Shown: positions 10,489 through 19,318, counted from the first letter of the stretch. The stretch is 64,000 nt of DNA from Yersinia hibernica (GCF_004124235.1 NZ_CP032487.1:1364001-1428000); one strand, 5' to 3'. Numbers and translations are program-made. Notes: generated by a model not told the origin, from the sequence alone.

Positions 10489-10922
10489 CAGCGGTAAGCT
10501 TCATTTTTAGTGACGGAATAACGACCACTCCCCAGCAGCATGATAGCCACGCCACCTAAGAAATACATTGCTTCGTTTTCCAAACCCCAAGCACCCACTT
10601 GGGTCAGAGTAAAGAATTTCCCCGTCCCGACCATCAAGACAGCAACTAACAGATTAACTGCATAAATAAATGCCGCTGGGCGGGTAAACAAACCCAGAAT
10701 AATGAGAATAGGGGTAATAATCTCGCCAATGTAAACGCCATAGGCGACAAAACCGGGAATACCCTGCGCCTGTAAAGACTCAGCTATCCAACTGGTACCG
10801 TGCTGAATTTTTGCCACACCATGAAATAACATCAATATGCCGAACGTCAGGCGTAATAATAGTTTGCCACCGTTCGGATGATCTGTCAGTCGAGTGAACC
10901 AGAGATTAAGAGTTGCGAGCAT
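10488..10922 (-). CDS. DoxX family inner-membrane protein
   Basis: Four-helix membrane protein of the DoxX family (144 residues from this start), often linked to respiratory or redox functions; exact role unknown. The family features LRLTFGILMLFHGVAKIQHG, GVYIGEIITPILIILGLFTRPAA and a final GSGRYSV are visible. ATG at 10922 has AAGGA about seven bases upstream and is preferred to the in-frame ATG at 10937. E. coli has no gene here between mdtG and lpxL, and the gene is bracketed by two copies of one repeat, so it looks inserted. Confidence 0.87.
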   Translation of the reverse strand: MLATLNLWFTRLTDHPNGGKLLLRLTFGILMLFHGVAKIQHGTSWIAESLQAQGIPGFVAYGVYIGEIITPILIILGLFTRPAAFIYAVNLLVAVLMVGTGKFFTLTQVGAWGLENEAMYFLGGVAIMLLGSGRYSVTKNEAYR

Positions 10923-10943
10923 ATATATCCTTATCAAGAGAAA

Positions 10944-11012
10944 ATACTCCCGCCATACTTCAAGTGCATGTGCGTTGACCGCCTTGCTGCCACTCGAATT
11001 ATTTAGGGGTAA
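10944..11012. repeat. Short interspersed repeat, copy 2 (upstream of doxX)
   Basis: The left arm CCGCCATACTTCAAGTGCAT plus GTGCGTTGACC resembles the terminal arm of ERIC elements. The right arm CTGCCACTCGAATTATTTAG is identical to copy 1 over 20 bases. Both copies lie in the same orientation. It sits about 20 bases upstream of doxX and may carry or affect its promoter. Confidence 0.7.
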
Positions 11013-11170
11013 CCAGAAAATAACTCAGAGAAATTAATTCAGTATCGTCATACCAGTACGATGTTTCTATTGGATAATACTGACTGATTGTATCAAAAAA
11101 ATTGATGTAAACTAATTCTCATTATCATCTGTTATATTATTTTGCTCTAAGTTAATTCCGTTTAACTAAG

Positions 11171-12091
11171 TTACTCATACAGTGAAGGTGCGCCTTCTGG
11201 CCGCGTTTTAAAACGCCGGTGTAGCCACATATATTGGTCCATCGCGCGCACAATCTCTTTTTCGACCACTTTATTCATAAAGGCTGCCGCGTCAACTTCA
11301 TTATCTAACGGGAAGTTATCCACTGCGGGTTGTAAAATCAGTTGATAGCCTTTGCCGTCGGGTAAACGACGCGGTGTAAAAGGAATGATTGCGGGTTTAG
11401 CCATTCGCACCAGTAGATAAGTCCCGGTGGTGGTGGCGGCCTGGTCTACGGCAAACAGCGGCACAAACACACTGCTCCGTGGGCCGTAATCATGGTCGGG
11501 TGCATACCAGATGATTTCACCTTGCTTGAGGCTGCGCACCATTCCCTTGAGGTCTTTGCGGTCAAGCATGGCTTTATTTGACCGCATCCGGCCCCAAGTT
11601 TGCATCCAATCCATGGCTTTATTGTCATGCGGGCGATAAACGCCAATCCCTGGGTTGTAGATACCAAAAATACGTGCGCCCAACTCCAGGGTTAGAAAAT
11701 GCAAACCTATCAACAACACACCCTTGCCCTCATCTCGGGCTTTTTGGATATGCTCGAGTCCGCTCACATGGCACCAGCGCTCAATTCGCCAGTTTGGCCA
11801 AAACCACGCCATACCGGTTTCAAACAGCCCCATGCCAACGGATTCAAAGTTCTTAATTAGCAATTCATCCCGTTCACTTTGCGGCATATCGGGGAAACAG
11901 AGCTGTAGATTGCGCTGCGTTATTTGTTTGCGCCGTTTGAGAAAGCGCATGGAAAAACGGCCAAGCGAGGTTCCCATGCTGTAGATGACAGGGTAGGGAA
12001 GTAATACCAATAGATACAGAATGCCGAGGCCGAGCCAAGTCAGCCAATAACGTGGGTGCAGTAGTGAACGATTAAAAGAAGCAACTTGCAT
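11171..12091 (-). CDS. lpxL: LpxL (HtrB), Kdo2-lipid IVA lauroyltransferase
   Basis: Inner-membrane late acyltransferase of lipid A synthesis that moves a fatty acyl chain from acyl carrier protein to Kdo2-lipid IVA. The 306 residues match the family. A single N-terminal membrane anchor (about 17-40) precedes the HX4E catalytic motif HFLTLE (H131, E136) and the strongly conserved [16 protein letters not shown] and [16 protein letters not shown] segments. The frame is open to ATG 12109; ATG 12091 is preferred because [16 protein letters not shown] aligns with the E. coli N-terminus, but ribosome sites are weak for both. Confidence 0.93.
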   Translation of the reverse strand: MQVASFNRSLLHPRYWLTWLGLGILYLLVLLPYPVIYSMGTSLGRFSMRFLKRRKQITQRNLQLCFPDMPQSERDELLIKNFESVGMGLFETGMAWFWPNWRIERWCHVSGLEHIQKARDEGKGVLLIGLHFLTLELGARIFGIYNPGIGVYRPHDNKAMDWMQTWGRMRSNKAMLDRKDLKGMVRSLKQGEIIWYAPDHDYGPRSSVFVPLFAVDQAATTTGTYLLVRMAKPAIIPFTPRRLPDGKGYQLILQPAVDNFPLDNEVDAAAFMNKVVEKEIVRAMDQYMWLHRRFKTRPEGAPSLYE

Positions 12092-12347
12092 ATCTATTCT
12101 CAGCGCCATTGTAATTCATTCGGACAGTTAACTATTCGCTATTGATGGTGCCCATCATGTTGATGAGAGAACCTCAATAGACTCTGTGCCAACCTGCTTA
12201 TCTGTCGTTTTAAGGTAGACTATTGTGGCATTTTTAGTGGCTTACAGGAAAACAGACCGCACCAAAAAGCCATTTTTATGTTTTTTTGTCGACTATTCCA
12301 CCAAGTAAATCATTTATTTGAGGGTTATATAAGCAATGTTGATGTGG

Positions 12348-12800
12348 TTATTTTATCGGATTTAACACACTGACTAACTCAGCCAAGCTACTGACGGCCA
12401 TTTTTTCCATGACTTTAGCCCGATGCACTTCGACGGTTCGCACCGAAACACAAGCAATATCAGCAATATCACGATTAATCAAACCTGGCATAACCCACTG
12501 GGCAATCATCTGCTCCCGTGGGGTCAGTGAAGCATAGCGCAATTGTACCTAGCGGTGTGCAGTGAGAAATATTACCGCCAGAGTGCTATTTAACTGGCGC
12601 ATCTGGGTGTAAACCTGAGTGCCATCAAGTAATGGCATACGAATATCGAGCAACAATACGCCGGGCTGATATAAATCAGCTTGTGCCAGAAAAGATTCAT
12701 CGGCATGCCAGACTTTCACTTTGTAACCAAGACTTTCCAGCAAAAAATGGCAGGCATCGGTAACGGCAATATCGTCATCAAGTAGATGAATCAGTGACAA
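12348..12800 (-). pseudogene. ttrR: ttrR remnant (tetrathionate response regulator), internal deletion plus stop
   Basis: The first 83 codons encode a receiver start, SLIHLLDDDIAVTDACHFLL, matching TtrR of Salmonella, with the phosphate-acceptor region LLLDIRMPLLDGTQV. The frame then hits TAG after VIFLTAHR. Immediately beyond, in the same frame, comes a LuxR-type helix-turn-helix (ASLTPREQMIAQWV...VSVRTVEVHRAKVMEKM) that matches the TtrR C-terminus. About 45-50 codons, including the end of the receiver and the linker, are missing. A TTG start at 12800 with AAGGAG seven bases upstream is retained. A functional regulator is unlikely. Confidence 0.8.
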
Positions 12801-12816
12801 AACTAAGCTCCTTACT

Positions 12817-12894
12817 GGCGGACAGTGGTTGGTTCAATTCATGCGCAAATCCTGATGCCATTTCACCCAGCATACTCAAACGCTGAGCTTGGGT
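12817..12894 (-). pseudogene. ttrS: ttrS fragment (histidine kinase H-box only)
   Basis: Twenty-six codons read TQAQRLSMLGEMASGFAHEL followed by NQPLSA, the phosphoacceptor H-box of sensor kinases and specifically close to TtrS. The frame has a stop immediately upstream and runs into unrelated sequence at the ttrR ribosome site, so the rest of the kinase is gone. Together with broken ttrR this marks a lost tetrathionate-sensing locus; no ttrBCA reductase genes are nearby. Confidence 0.7.
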
Positions 12895-13039
12895 TTAGTG
12901 CCCCGTGGGCCGGGGTATTAGTTAAAGCTAGTACCGCCCGTTGGCCGATGGTGGAGTCGCGCACCGCTCGCTTTTATTTCGAGGTTGGGGCACTTTCAGT
13001 GTATAAATTATCACTATGAATTATGGTGGGGAGCAGACG

Positions 13040-13195
13040 ATGTCAATGGCAAAACTCAGCGCGAGTCTACTGGCTGGTGGGGGGCTGTTGGGCTATTTCG
13101 GCGCTAATTGGCAGAGTAAACCATTACTGATTGCCGCTGGAATTGCTCTGTTAGCGGGTATTGTTGCCTCGGGTTTTACCGACCGCTGCCAATAG
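13040..13195 (+). CDS. Small hydrophobic membrane protein (51 residues)
   Basis: ATG at 13040 follows GGGGAG at six bases. The peptide starts MSMAKLSASLLAGGGLLGYF and has two hydrophobic segments (about 6-20 and 29-45) separated by a short polar loop ANWQSKP. It is rich in Gly and Ala and ends FTDRCQ. I do not recognise a named family. It stands alone between the ttr remnant and trhO. Confidence 0.65.
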   Translation: MSMAKLSASLLAGGGLLGYFGANWQSKPLLIAAGIALLAGIVASGFTDRCQ

Positions 13196-13485
13196 TTGCC
13201 ATCATCGGGGAGCGCCAGTCATTGGCTGATAACCGCGGCGAAATTCTCCCCAATCTATTCTCAATCAAGATAATCCCATTAGCAGTGACACTTCACTGAT
13301 TAGCGCTAAAGATGTGCCGTGGCGGTGTTTGGGGTATTATATGCGCCGCACCGGGTAACCGGTGCAAAATATCAGTTCTATTGCGCGATGATTTACTGCG
13401 GTTAGCTGTCTAATAACTTATGTAACCCATTGAGCAGTAATTAAATTATCATCAGTAACCTCTCTGAAAGACAGGAACGTACACC
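13196..13485. promoter_or_regulatory. Intergenic region upstream of trhO with a perfect hairpin
   Basis: 290 bases without a supported gene. A perfect inverted repeat GCACCGG-GTAA-CCGGTGC lies at 13348-13365; it has no T run on either strand and is therefore not an ordinary terminator. The trhO promoter presumably lies after it (AT-rich 13420-13450). Confidence 0.4.
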
Positions 13486-14550
13486 ATGCCAGTGTTACAT
13501 AACCGAATTTCTAATGAGGAACTTAAAGCGCGCATGTTGGCTGAAACCGAACCGCGCACCACAGTTTCTTTTTATAAATATTTTACGTTGGAAGATGCAA
13601 AATCTTTCCGCGATAACCTCTACAGCCAATTTGTTAAGCTCGGTGTTTTTGGCCGGGTATATATTGCCAAAGAGGGGATCAATGCTCAAATTAGCGTGCC
13701 GGCTAATCAATATAATGAATTTAAAGTCGCGCTGTTTGCGGCCCATCCTGCATTGAATCAAGTGCGGTTGAATGTTGCGCATGAAGATGATGGCAAGTCA
13801 TTTTGGGTGCTGCGAATGAAAGTTCGTGAGCGCATTGTGGCTGACGGTATCGACGATGATAGTTTCGATCCCAGTAATGTCGGGCACTATTTGAAGGCTG
13901 ACCAGGTCAACCAGATGATTGATGACCCCGATACTTTGTTTGTCGATATGCGTAATCATTATGAATACGAAGTGGGTCATTTCGAAAACGCAATAGAAGT
14001 TCCGTCAGATACTTTCCGTGAACAACTGCCGATGGCGGTTGATATGCTGCAACATAACAAAGATAAGAATATTGTTATGTATTGCACTGGTGGGATTCGC
14101 TGCGAGAAAGCCAGCGCTTATATGCTGCATAATGGCTTTAAAAATGTTTATCACGTAGAAGGTGGGATTATCGAATATGCCCGCAAAGCAAAAGAACAAG
14201 GTTTACCGCTTAAGTTTATTGGTAAAAACTTTGTTTTTGATGAGCGAATGGGTGAGCGGATCTCTGATGATGTTATTGCGCATTGCCATCAGTGCGGTAC
14301 CGCAAGTGATACACACACTAATTGTAAGAATGATGGTTGCCACTTACTGTTTATTCAATGCCCAGCTTGCGCTACCAAATTTGAAGGTTGTTGCAGCCAG
14401 ATCTGCCAAGAAGAACTGAAGTTGCCGCAAGAAGAACAACGCGCTCGCCGTGCAGGGCGTGAAAACGGCATTAAGATTTTTAATAAATCGAAGGGATTGC
14501 TACAAACGACTATGCATATTCCCATGCCTGAAAAGAGCGCTGATAAGTAA
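13486..14550 (+). CDS. trhO: TrhO (YceA), tRNA uridine-34 hydroxylase, rhodanese family
   Basis: Oxygen-dependent enzyme that makes 5-hydroxyuridine at the wobble position of tRNAs. The 354 residues match E. coli YceA. An N-terminal acylphosphatase-like domain (about 20-110; [19 protein letters not shown]) precedes a rhodanese domain (about 140-235) with active-site loop CTGGIRC (C200-C206). A cysteine-rich C-terminal part ([26 protein letters not shown], about 268-302) looks like a metal site. ATG 13486 has AGGAA upstream. The gene is followed by a strong terminator. Confidence 0.95.
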   Translation: MPVLHNRISNEELKARMLAETEPRTTVSFYKYFTLEDAKSFRDNLYSQFVKLGVFGRVYIAKEGINAQISVPANQYNEFKVALFAAHPALNQVRLNVAHEDDGKSFWVLRMKVRERIVADGIDDDSFDPSNVGHYLKADQVNQMIDDPDTLFVDMRNHYEYEVGHFENAIEVPSDTFREQLPMAVDMLQHNKDKNIVMYCTGGIRCEKASAYMLHNGFKNVYHVEGGIIEYARKAKEQGLPLKFIGKNFVFDERMGERISDDVIAHCHQCGTASDTHTNCKNDGCHLLFIQCPACATKFEGCCSQICQEELKLPQEEQRARRAGRENGIKIFNKSKGLLQTTMHIPMPEKSADK

Positions 14551-14564
14551 TATTCTGTGCTATT

Positions 14565-14610
14565 AAAAAAAGACGTTGTCGGTTATTTTATCCGCTAACG
14601 TCTTTTTTTT
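14565..14610. terminator. Terminator of trhO
   Basis: AAAAAAAGACGTT pairs with AACGTCTTTTTTTT around a 19-base loop. It starts 15 bases after the trhO stop. The symmetric A and T runs could allow action on either strand. Confidence 0.85.
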
Positions 14611-14650
14611 GCCGTTTTGAGTCGTGGCAGTTCCAATACAAGGATTAATA

Positions 14651-15712
14651 ATGACAAAACCTGTGGTAAGTGGCCAAGGGTTGCGGTTAATTGCGATGCT
14701 GGCAATGTTGGTCGTGATTATGGCCGGGATCAAGGCGGCATCGCCTATTGTGGTTCCCTTTTTACTGGCGATATTTCTCGCTATTGTTTTAAACCCGTTG
14801 GTGAAGTTGCTCGAGAAAGTAAAGATCCCACGGACATTGGCGATCGTTTTACTGGTGACCATCATTGTTTTATTGATGGCATTACTGTTTGGCCGCATAG
14901 GTTCTTCATTAAATGAATTTGCCCGCTCAATACCGCAATATCGCGGAATGATGTTGGAAAAAATTCGTGACCTGCAAGAGTTCGCCATGCGCTTTAATAT
15001 TGAGTTCTCGGTGGATGACATCATGAAACATGTCGACCCCAGCATGGCCATGAACTTTGTTACTAGCATACTTAGCCACCTTTCCGGTGCGATGGCGAGC
15101 ACATTCTTGCTGTTAATGACCGTCGTATTTATGCTGTTTGAAGTAGAGCGTCTCCCTTATAAAATGCAGTTGATGTTTGATAACCCAGAACAAGGGAATG
15201 CGATTCTCAGACGCGCATTGAATGGTGTTACGCATTATCTGGTGATTAAGACAATTATTAGTATCGCTACAGGGATTGTCATTTGGCTATTCTTGGCCGC
15301 AATGGGGGTTCGGTTTGCTTTCCTGTGGGGATTATTGGCATTTGTTCTAAATTATATTCCCAATATTGGGTCAGTATTGGCGGCTATTCCACCGATTATT
15401 CAGGCTTTGCTATTTAACGGTTTTGCCGATGCATTAGCTGTGACCGGCGGTTATATCCTCATCAACCTGATTGGTGGCAATATTATTGACCCACGCATGA
15501 TGGGCCGCGGTTTGGGGCTATCAACTCTGGTGGTGTTCCTATCATTGATTTTCTGGGGGTGGCTATTGGGGCCTATCGGTATGTTGCTCTCTGTACCCCT
15601 AACCATTATTGCCAAGATTGCATTGGAGTTAACACCGGCCGGATATAAATTTGCGGTGTTACTGAGTGATGGAAAGCCCGCTAAAATTGAGCCCGACACG
15701 CCAGCATCGTGA
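14651..15712 (+). CDS. tqsA: TqsA-like AI-2E family membrane protein
   Basis: Inner-membrane protein of the AI-2E (UPF0118) family; E. coli TqsA exports autoinducer-2. 353 residues with about eight hydrophobic segments. Close to E. coli TqsA across the C-terminal core RFAFLWGLLAFVLNYIPNIG, then PRMMGRGLGLSTLVVFLSL and GPIGMLLSVPLTII. ATG 14651 follows AAGGA at six bases and is preferred to the open frame start at 14624. The gene sits between trhO and yceO where E. coli has yceI-yceJ. Function as an AI-2 exporter is inferred from homology. Confidence 0.85.
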   Translation: MTKPVVSGQGLRLIAMLAMLVVIMAGIKAASPIVVPFLLAIFLAIVLNPLVKLLEKVKIPRTLAIVLLVTIIVLLMALLFGRIGSSLNEFARSIPQYRGMMLEKIRDLQEFAMRFNIEFSVDDIMKHVDPSMAMNFVTSILSHLSGAMASTFLLLMTVVFMLFEVERLPYKMQLMFDNPEQGNAILRRALNGVTHYLVIKTIISIATGIVIWLFLAAMGVRFAFLWGLLAFVLNYIPNIGSVLAAIPPIIQALLFNGFADALAVTGGYILINLIGGNIIDPRMMGRGLGLSTLVVFLSLIFWGWLLGPIGMLLSVPLTIIAKIALELTPAGYKFAVLLSDGKPAKIEPDTPAS

Positions 15713-15781
15713 CATAAACATTGGAGGGCCGCAGGTGGCAGTGATGCCTGTTGGCCCAACTCAAAAGAAGAGAGTAATAAA

Positions 15782-15895
15782 TTAATAGAAAAAGAAATAA
15801 ATATCCAGAACTAACAATATTAACCATAAACAGATATAGAGCATCAGATGCTCCCGCACATTATTGATAACTATTGAAAGCAATTTATTTAACAT
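15782..15895 (-). CDS. yceO: YceO-like tiny membrane protein (37 residues)
   Basis: A 38-codon minus-strand frame, too short for most gene callers. The peptide MLNKLLSIVINNVREHLMLY continues into a hydrophobic stretch ending DIYFFFY. It resembles E. coli YceO (recalled sequence with INNIREHLMLYLFLW). YceO lies before solA in E. coli, and this frame has the same place and orientation. GCAGG precedes the start by about six bases. One transmembrane helix; function unknown. Confidence 0.7.
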   Translation of the reverse strand: MLNKLLSIVINNVREHLMLYICLWLILLVLDIYFFFY

Positions 15896-16204
15896 GCTAC
15901 CTGCCTGCGACTAAAACAATCCCCCATTATAGGTATTTTTAATTGTGTAAACAACAAGATAAAAGTTAAATACGTAGCTATTAATCAAATAAATAACTGA
16001 GTAACAGATGCGGGCGAAAGGGCCAAGATTGGGGTGAGCTATATAAAATAGTCAAAGTAAAATGTAACCGAAATTTTTTAAACGCAAATCTTTTGCGTTA
16101 TATTATTCCGGCTACATTACTATAATTGATTTTTTGTATCTTTATTTACTTCACTAAACCTTGAATATTACTTAGAGTATCTTACGCACCATGGAGAGTA
16201 AGTT
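15896..16204. other. AT-rich intergenic region between yceO and the LuxR-type gene
   Basis: About 309 very AT-rich bases. No supported gene, no clear terminator. It lies upstream of yceO and downstream of the regulator gene (both minus strand). Confidence 0.4.
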
Positions 16205-16789
16205 CTAGTATAAGTATTTAAATACGTTATAAATAAAACATAGCTCCAAGCGATTCCTTACTTTTATTTTCTCAGTAATATGGCGTTTATGTGAGTAAAC
16301 AGTGCTATCACTGATATTCAATTTTCTGGCTATGCGATAGTTAGGCATTTCTGTCATCCAGTAGCACATGACTTTATGTTCTTGTGGGCTGAACAGTGAT
16401 GACGAACAGGGTTGCGCTGATTGACTTGCCTCCTGTGGTACATTGGATAAGTTTTGAAGCAGTTCAGGCAAATGCTTTTTAGCCAGGATTGAAACAGAGT
16501 CGGTCAGAGGAATAGGGTTTTCACTAAATGGATATGATGCATCCAGATAAATATAAACTTTGGCCTGGCCGCAGCAACTTATAAATTGTGCTAATAACGG
16601 ACAGTGTCCACCAAACCGACAATATTGTGTAAGATTAACAATTATTATCTCAGGATTAAAATCATGAATAGCTAATGTTGCCTGCTCAACTGTAGGAACA
16701 TCCATTAAATTGAGTGATGCAGAGTTATTTAAATAAGTATTTACCCCTGAACGGGTATAAAAACATTCGTCAATAATTAATATTTTCAT
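16205..16789 (-). CDS. LuxR/RcsA-like transcription regulator with degenerate receiver
   Basis: 194-residue protein from ATG 16789. The N-terminal half has the fold pattern of a receiver (MKILIIDECFYTRSG) but the phosphoacceptor position reads IIIVNLT, with Asn52 in place of Asp. The C-terminal LuxR-type helix-turn-helix (about 133-190) reads FSPQEHKVMCYWM, RIARKLNISDSTVYSHKRHI. This layout resembles RcsA and BglJ, which act without phosphorylation (established for that group). It is unusually cysteine-rich (about eight Cys, including C57, C63, C72, C73). Low GC compared with neighbours suggests acquisition; E. coli has nothing here. Targets unknown. Confidence 0.75.
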   Translation of the reverse strand: MKILIIDECFYTRSGVNTYLNNSASLNLMDVPTVEQATLAIHDFNPEIIIVNLTQYCRFGGHCPLLAQFISCCGQAKVYIYLDASYPFSENPIPLTDSVSILAKKHLPELLQNLSNVPQEASQSAQPCSSSLFSPQEHKVMCYWMTEMPNYRIARKLNISDSTVYSHKRHITEKIKVRNRLELCFIYNVFKYLY

Positions 16790-16977
16790 GTGACATACAT
16801 CCTTGTCTAACAGCAACCATACCTGATTGCATACTAGGATAAGTTAATCCTCTGATGACTAAGGCGTCAATTCGGGATTAACGATGTATTTTGCTGGATT
16901 TGACGAATAAAGTTCCTGACTATAACTCAGCTAATAGTTTTTTATGCTAAAGATAAAACATAATCAACGCAAGTGAA

Positions 16978-17017
16978 TTGCCAATGATTCATTTGAAATA
17001 AGAATGGTCATTGGCAA
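16978..17017. repeat. Perfect 10-base inverted repeat downstream of solA
   Basis: TTGCCAATGA at 16978-16987 is repeated inverted as TCATTGGCAA at 17008-17017 around a 20-base loop that itself can pair partly (ATTC...GAAT). No T run follows on either strand. It lies 32 bases past the solA stop and could be an RNA 3' end structure or an operator. Confidence 0.5.
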
Positions 17018-17049
17018 GAACTTGAGTGCGTAAACGGTCAGTTTTGGCG

Positions 17050-18171
17050 TTAGGAATGTGTAAATCGCGCCAAAGAAAATGCAGAAATATCAATGGGTGA
17101 CGATTTATCTTGTGCAAAAAGGGCGGCTATTTCACCCAGAGCAGTAGCGAACTTAAAACCGTGGCCACTTAATCCGGTCACTACCATAATATTGGCGTTA
17201 TCCGGCAAAGTATCAATGATGAAATCTTCATCTGGGCTCATATCATAGCTACAGGCGGCACCGTGTAGACAAACTCCTACACCGGGTAAAAAGTTACGCA
17301 AAAAACCAAATACCTCGGTGCCATCTTCGGCATAACTGCCAAATGGCTTGCGTTGTGCTGCCGACTCGATAGGTTGCCCGCCATTATGTTTACCGAGTTT
17401 TAATTCATCATTTTGCGAGGGGAAACCGTAGTAATGAATGTTATCCGCTGTTTCTACCGTGAATGCCGGGAAATGGTTCCCTTCACTGTAACGGCCATCG
17501 GCATGATGCCAGGAAAAGACTTTGCGTATTGCTGTCACTGGCAATTGCGGCAGTAACTCTTTTACCCAGGTTCCGGCAGTAACAACCACTTTTCTGCCAC
17601 TGTAAGTGCCATCAATAGTCACGACATCGACACCGTCATCTAAGGGTTCGATAGCAGTGACTGGGCAGTTGAAGAGAATGCCGCAACCGGCGTCAGTGAC
17701 AGCTTTGATCAGGGTTTTTATCGCTAATTCTGACCGCAGAAAACCTGACTGCGGTTCAAACACGCCAATATAATTTTCCGGCACGGTAAATACCGGCCAT
17801 TTTTCACGAACCTGTGTTGCATTTAGCGTTTCGACCGGTAAATTAAACTGTTGAGCACTTTGTTGCGCATTTTTCAGGAAGATTGAGTCATTTGGCCCCA
17901 AATTAAGCACACCGCTGGCTTGGAACAATTTCTCACCCGTCAGAGTAGACAGTTGATCCCAAAGTGTTTGGGCGCGCAAGACTAATGGAACATATTTCTC
18001 GCCCTCACCATAGGCATGCCGAATGATTCTGGTATCACCGTGGTGACTTCCGGCTTGATGAGGGGGCATGGCGCTGTCTATCATCAGGACTTTTAAACCG
18101 GCCTGTGAGGCGTAGTAACCTGTTGCGGAGCCGACTGAACCACTGCCAATGACAATTAAATCATAATCCAT
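17050..18171 (-). CDS. solA: SolA, N-methyl-L-tryptophan oxidase (FAD)
   Basis: Cytosolic flavoenzyme of the monomeric sarcosine oxidase family that oxidises N-methyl amino acids to the amino acid, formaldehyde and hydrogen peroxide. 373 residues from ATG 18171, matching family length. The FAD-binding GSGSVGSA motif begins near residue 9, and HGAAC places the likely flavin-linked cysteine at 307. SGHGFKFA near 337 is conserved. The start has GGTGA five bases upstream; the upstream ATG at 18195 has no ribosome site. Order solA-bssS-dinI-pyrC is as in E. coli. Confidence 0.93.
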   Translation of the reverse strand: MDYDLIVIGSGSVGSATGYYASQAGLKVLMIDSAMPPHQAGSHHGDTRIIRHAYGEGEKYVPLVLRAQTLWDQLSTLTGEKLFQASGVLNLGPNDSIFLKNAQQSAQQFNLPVETLNATQVREKWPVFTVPENYIGVFEPQSGFLRSELAIKTLIKAVTDAGCGILFNCPVTAIEPLDDGVDVVTIDGTYSGRKVVVTAGTWVKELLPQLPVTAIRKVFSWHHADGRYSEGNHFPAFTVETADNIHYYGFPSQNDELKLGKHNGGQPIESAAQRKPFGSYAEDGTEVFGFLRNFLPGVGVCLHGAACSYDMSPDEDFIIDTLPDNANIMVVTGLSGHGFKFATALGEIAALFAQDKSSPIDISAFSLARFTHS

Positions 18172-18364
18172 ATTTTTCACCGTGATAAATAGCACTGCGG
18201 CCTTATTTAATACTATTTGAGTTGTAATTCAGTTCTTATCCTGACAATGACCAGAACGATTTAATTAAAGGCAGCAAGTAGCAATAAAATTAACACGATA
18301 GTAATAGCACGTGACTGGAGGGAGCAAAAGGGATGTTAGCAATATTATAGTATGAGCGGTTAAT

Positions 18365-18400
18365 AAAAAGGCACCCAATGATATTCACGGATGCCTTTTT
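18365..18400. terminator. Terminator downstream of bssS
   Basis: AAAAAGGCA and TGCCTTTTT form a perfect nine-base stem around an 18-base loop. It lies about 30 bases past the bssS stop on the minus strand and, being symmetric, could act both ways. Confidence 0.8.
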
Positions 18401-18431
18401 ATGAGTATTGAAAATGGATGATGGGTAATAA

Positions 18432-18686
18432 TTAATGTTTGCGATGATCCAAATCTTCGTATTCTGATGACTCAATTTTAGCGATGCCTGCTTCTAAGAT
18501 ATTTATTAATTGGCGCGCAACATCAGTCGTCAGCCAGAGTGTTCTATCAACCAGCGCATCTTCTGGCGGTTGATCCATGGAAGACAGGTAATGAAGACGT
18601 ATCATCATCGCGTCATATACATCTACAGTGCTGATATCCCAACCTACGAGCGGGTGAGTCTGGATAACTTCATCATTTCTGTCCAT
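18432..18686 (-). CDS. bssS: BssS (YceP), biofilm regulator
   Basis: Small cytosolic protein (84 residues) that in E. coli influences biofilm formation through indole and catabolite signalling. The whole length matches BssS, including TVDVYDAMMIRLHYLSSMDQ and DRTLWLTTDVARQLINILEA. AGGGG precedes the ATG. No catalytic motif is known; its mechanism is unresolved. Confidence 0.92.
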   Translation of the reverse strand: MDRNDEVIQTHPLVGWDISTVDVYDAMMIRLHYLSSMDQPPEDALVDRTLWLTTDVARQLINILEAGIAKIESSEYEDLDHRKH

Positions 18687-18894
18687 AAAGACCCCTTATA
18701 TAGTAGTTACTGACGGGAGTGACTAACGAGGATCAATGCGGCTCAATACCAAGTGAGCTTTTTTAGTATACGCAACCATTGATGAATGTGGCGATTATCA
18801 ACAGATATTTACAAAATATTTATTTTATGATGATTAATTAATCAGAGAAGAAAAGATAAAAAGGGGGAATAGAAAGGTCATTTACCCATTGATA

Positions 18895-18925
18895 TAAAAA
18901 AGCCGAGGAGCGACTCCCCGGCAAA
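18895..18925 (-). terminator. Terminator of dinI
   Basis: On the minus strand GCCGGGGAG pairs with CTCCTCGGC around TCG, with one G-T pair, followed by six T. It starts about 35 bases after the dinI stop. Confidence 0.85.
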
Positions 18926-18957
18926 ACAGCACTTATCTACAGCATATTGCCGTGGGC

Positions 18958-19203
18958 TTACTGCGCATCGAACCAGTCGTCTGCGCTTTCCCATATTTCT
19001 TGTAATATTTCAGAGATAAGATCTTTATCCGTTTTAGCGCCGCCCAAAACAGAAAGATTATTGGCTCCAGCATAGCGCACTTGCACTGCGGTGGTGGTGT
19101 CTGGGAATTTAGTATTCAGTCGTTTGCTCAATTCATGGGTTAGTGCTTCGATAGCACCTGCGGGTAACGGGTTTTTTTTATCGATACTGACTTCAACACG
19201 CAT
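18958..19203 (-). CDS. dinI: DinI, DNA damage-inducible modulator of RecA
   Basis: 81-residue acidic protein that binds RecA filaments and moderates SOS induction. It matches E. coli DinI along its length (RVEVSIDKK at the start, EILQEIWESADDWF near the end, the acidic RecA-contact helix). A perfect LexA box lies 22-41 bases upstream (19225-19244), so SOS control is visible directly. Confidence 0.95.
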   Translation of the reverse strand: MRVEVSIDKKNPLPAGAIEALTHELSKRLNTKFPDTTTAVQVRYAGANNLSVLGGAKTDKDLISEILQEIWESADDWFDAQ

Positions 19204-19224
19204 ATTTGGCCCTCCGAATATTTA

Positions 19225-19244
19225 TACTGTTTATTTATACAGTA
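19225..19244. promoter_or_regulatory. LexA operator (SOS box) of dinI
   Basis: TACTGTTTATTTATACAGTA fits the LexA consensus CTGT-N8-ACAG exactly with an AT-rich core. It overlaps the expected dinI promoter. Confidence 0.92.
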
Positions 19245-19318
19245 TAAATATTCAGGCCGCAACTCTCAGCGAAAAAATTTTTAGCTGGAGAGAAAGTTGT
19301 TCGCTACAGCGCGAGTTA

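Noticed and set aside
12825..13019. 64-codon plus-strand frame
   Set aside because: It runs antisense across the ttrS H-box remnant, has no ribosome site and no family features.
14563..15102. 179-codon minus-strand frame
   Set aside because: Antisense to tqsA and starting in the trhO terminator; no recognisable protein features.
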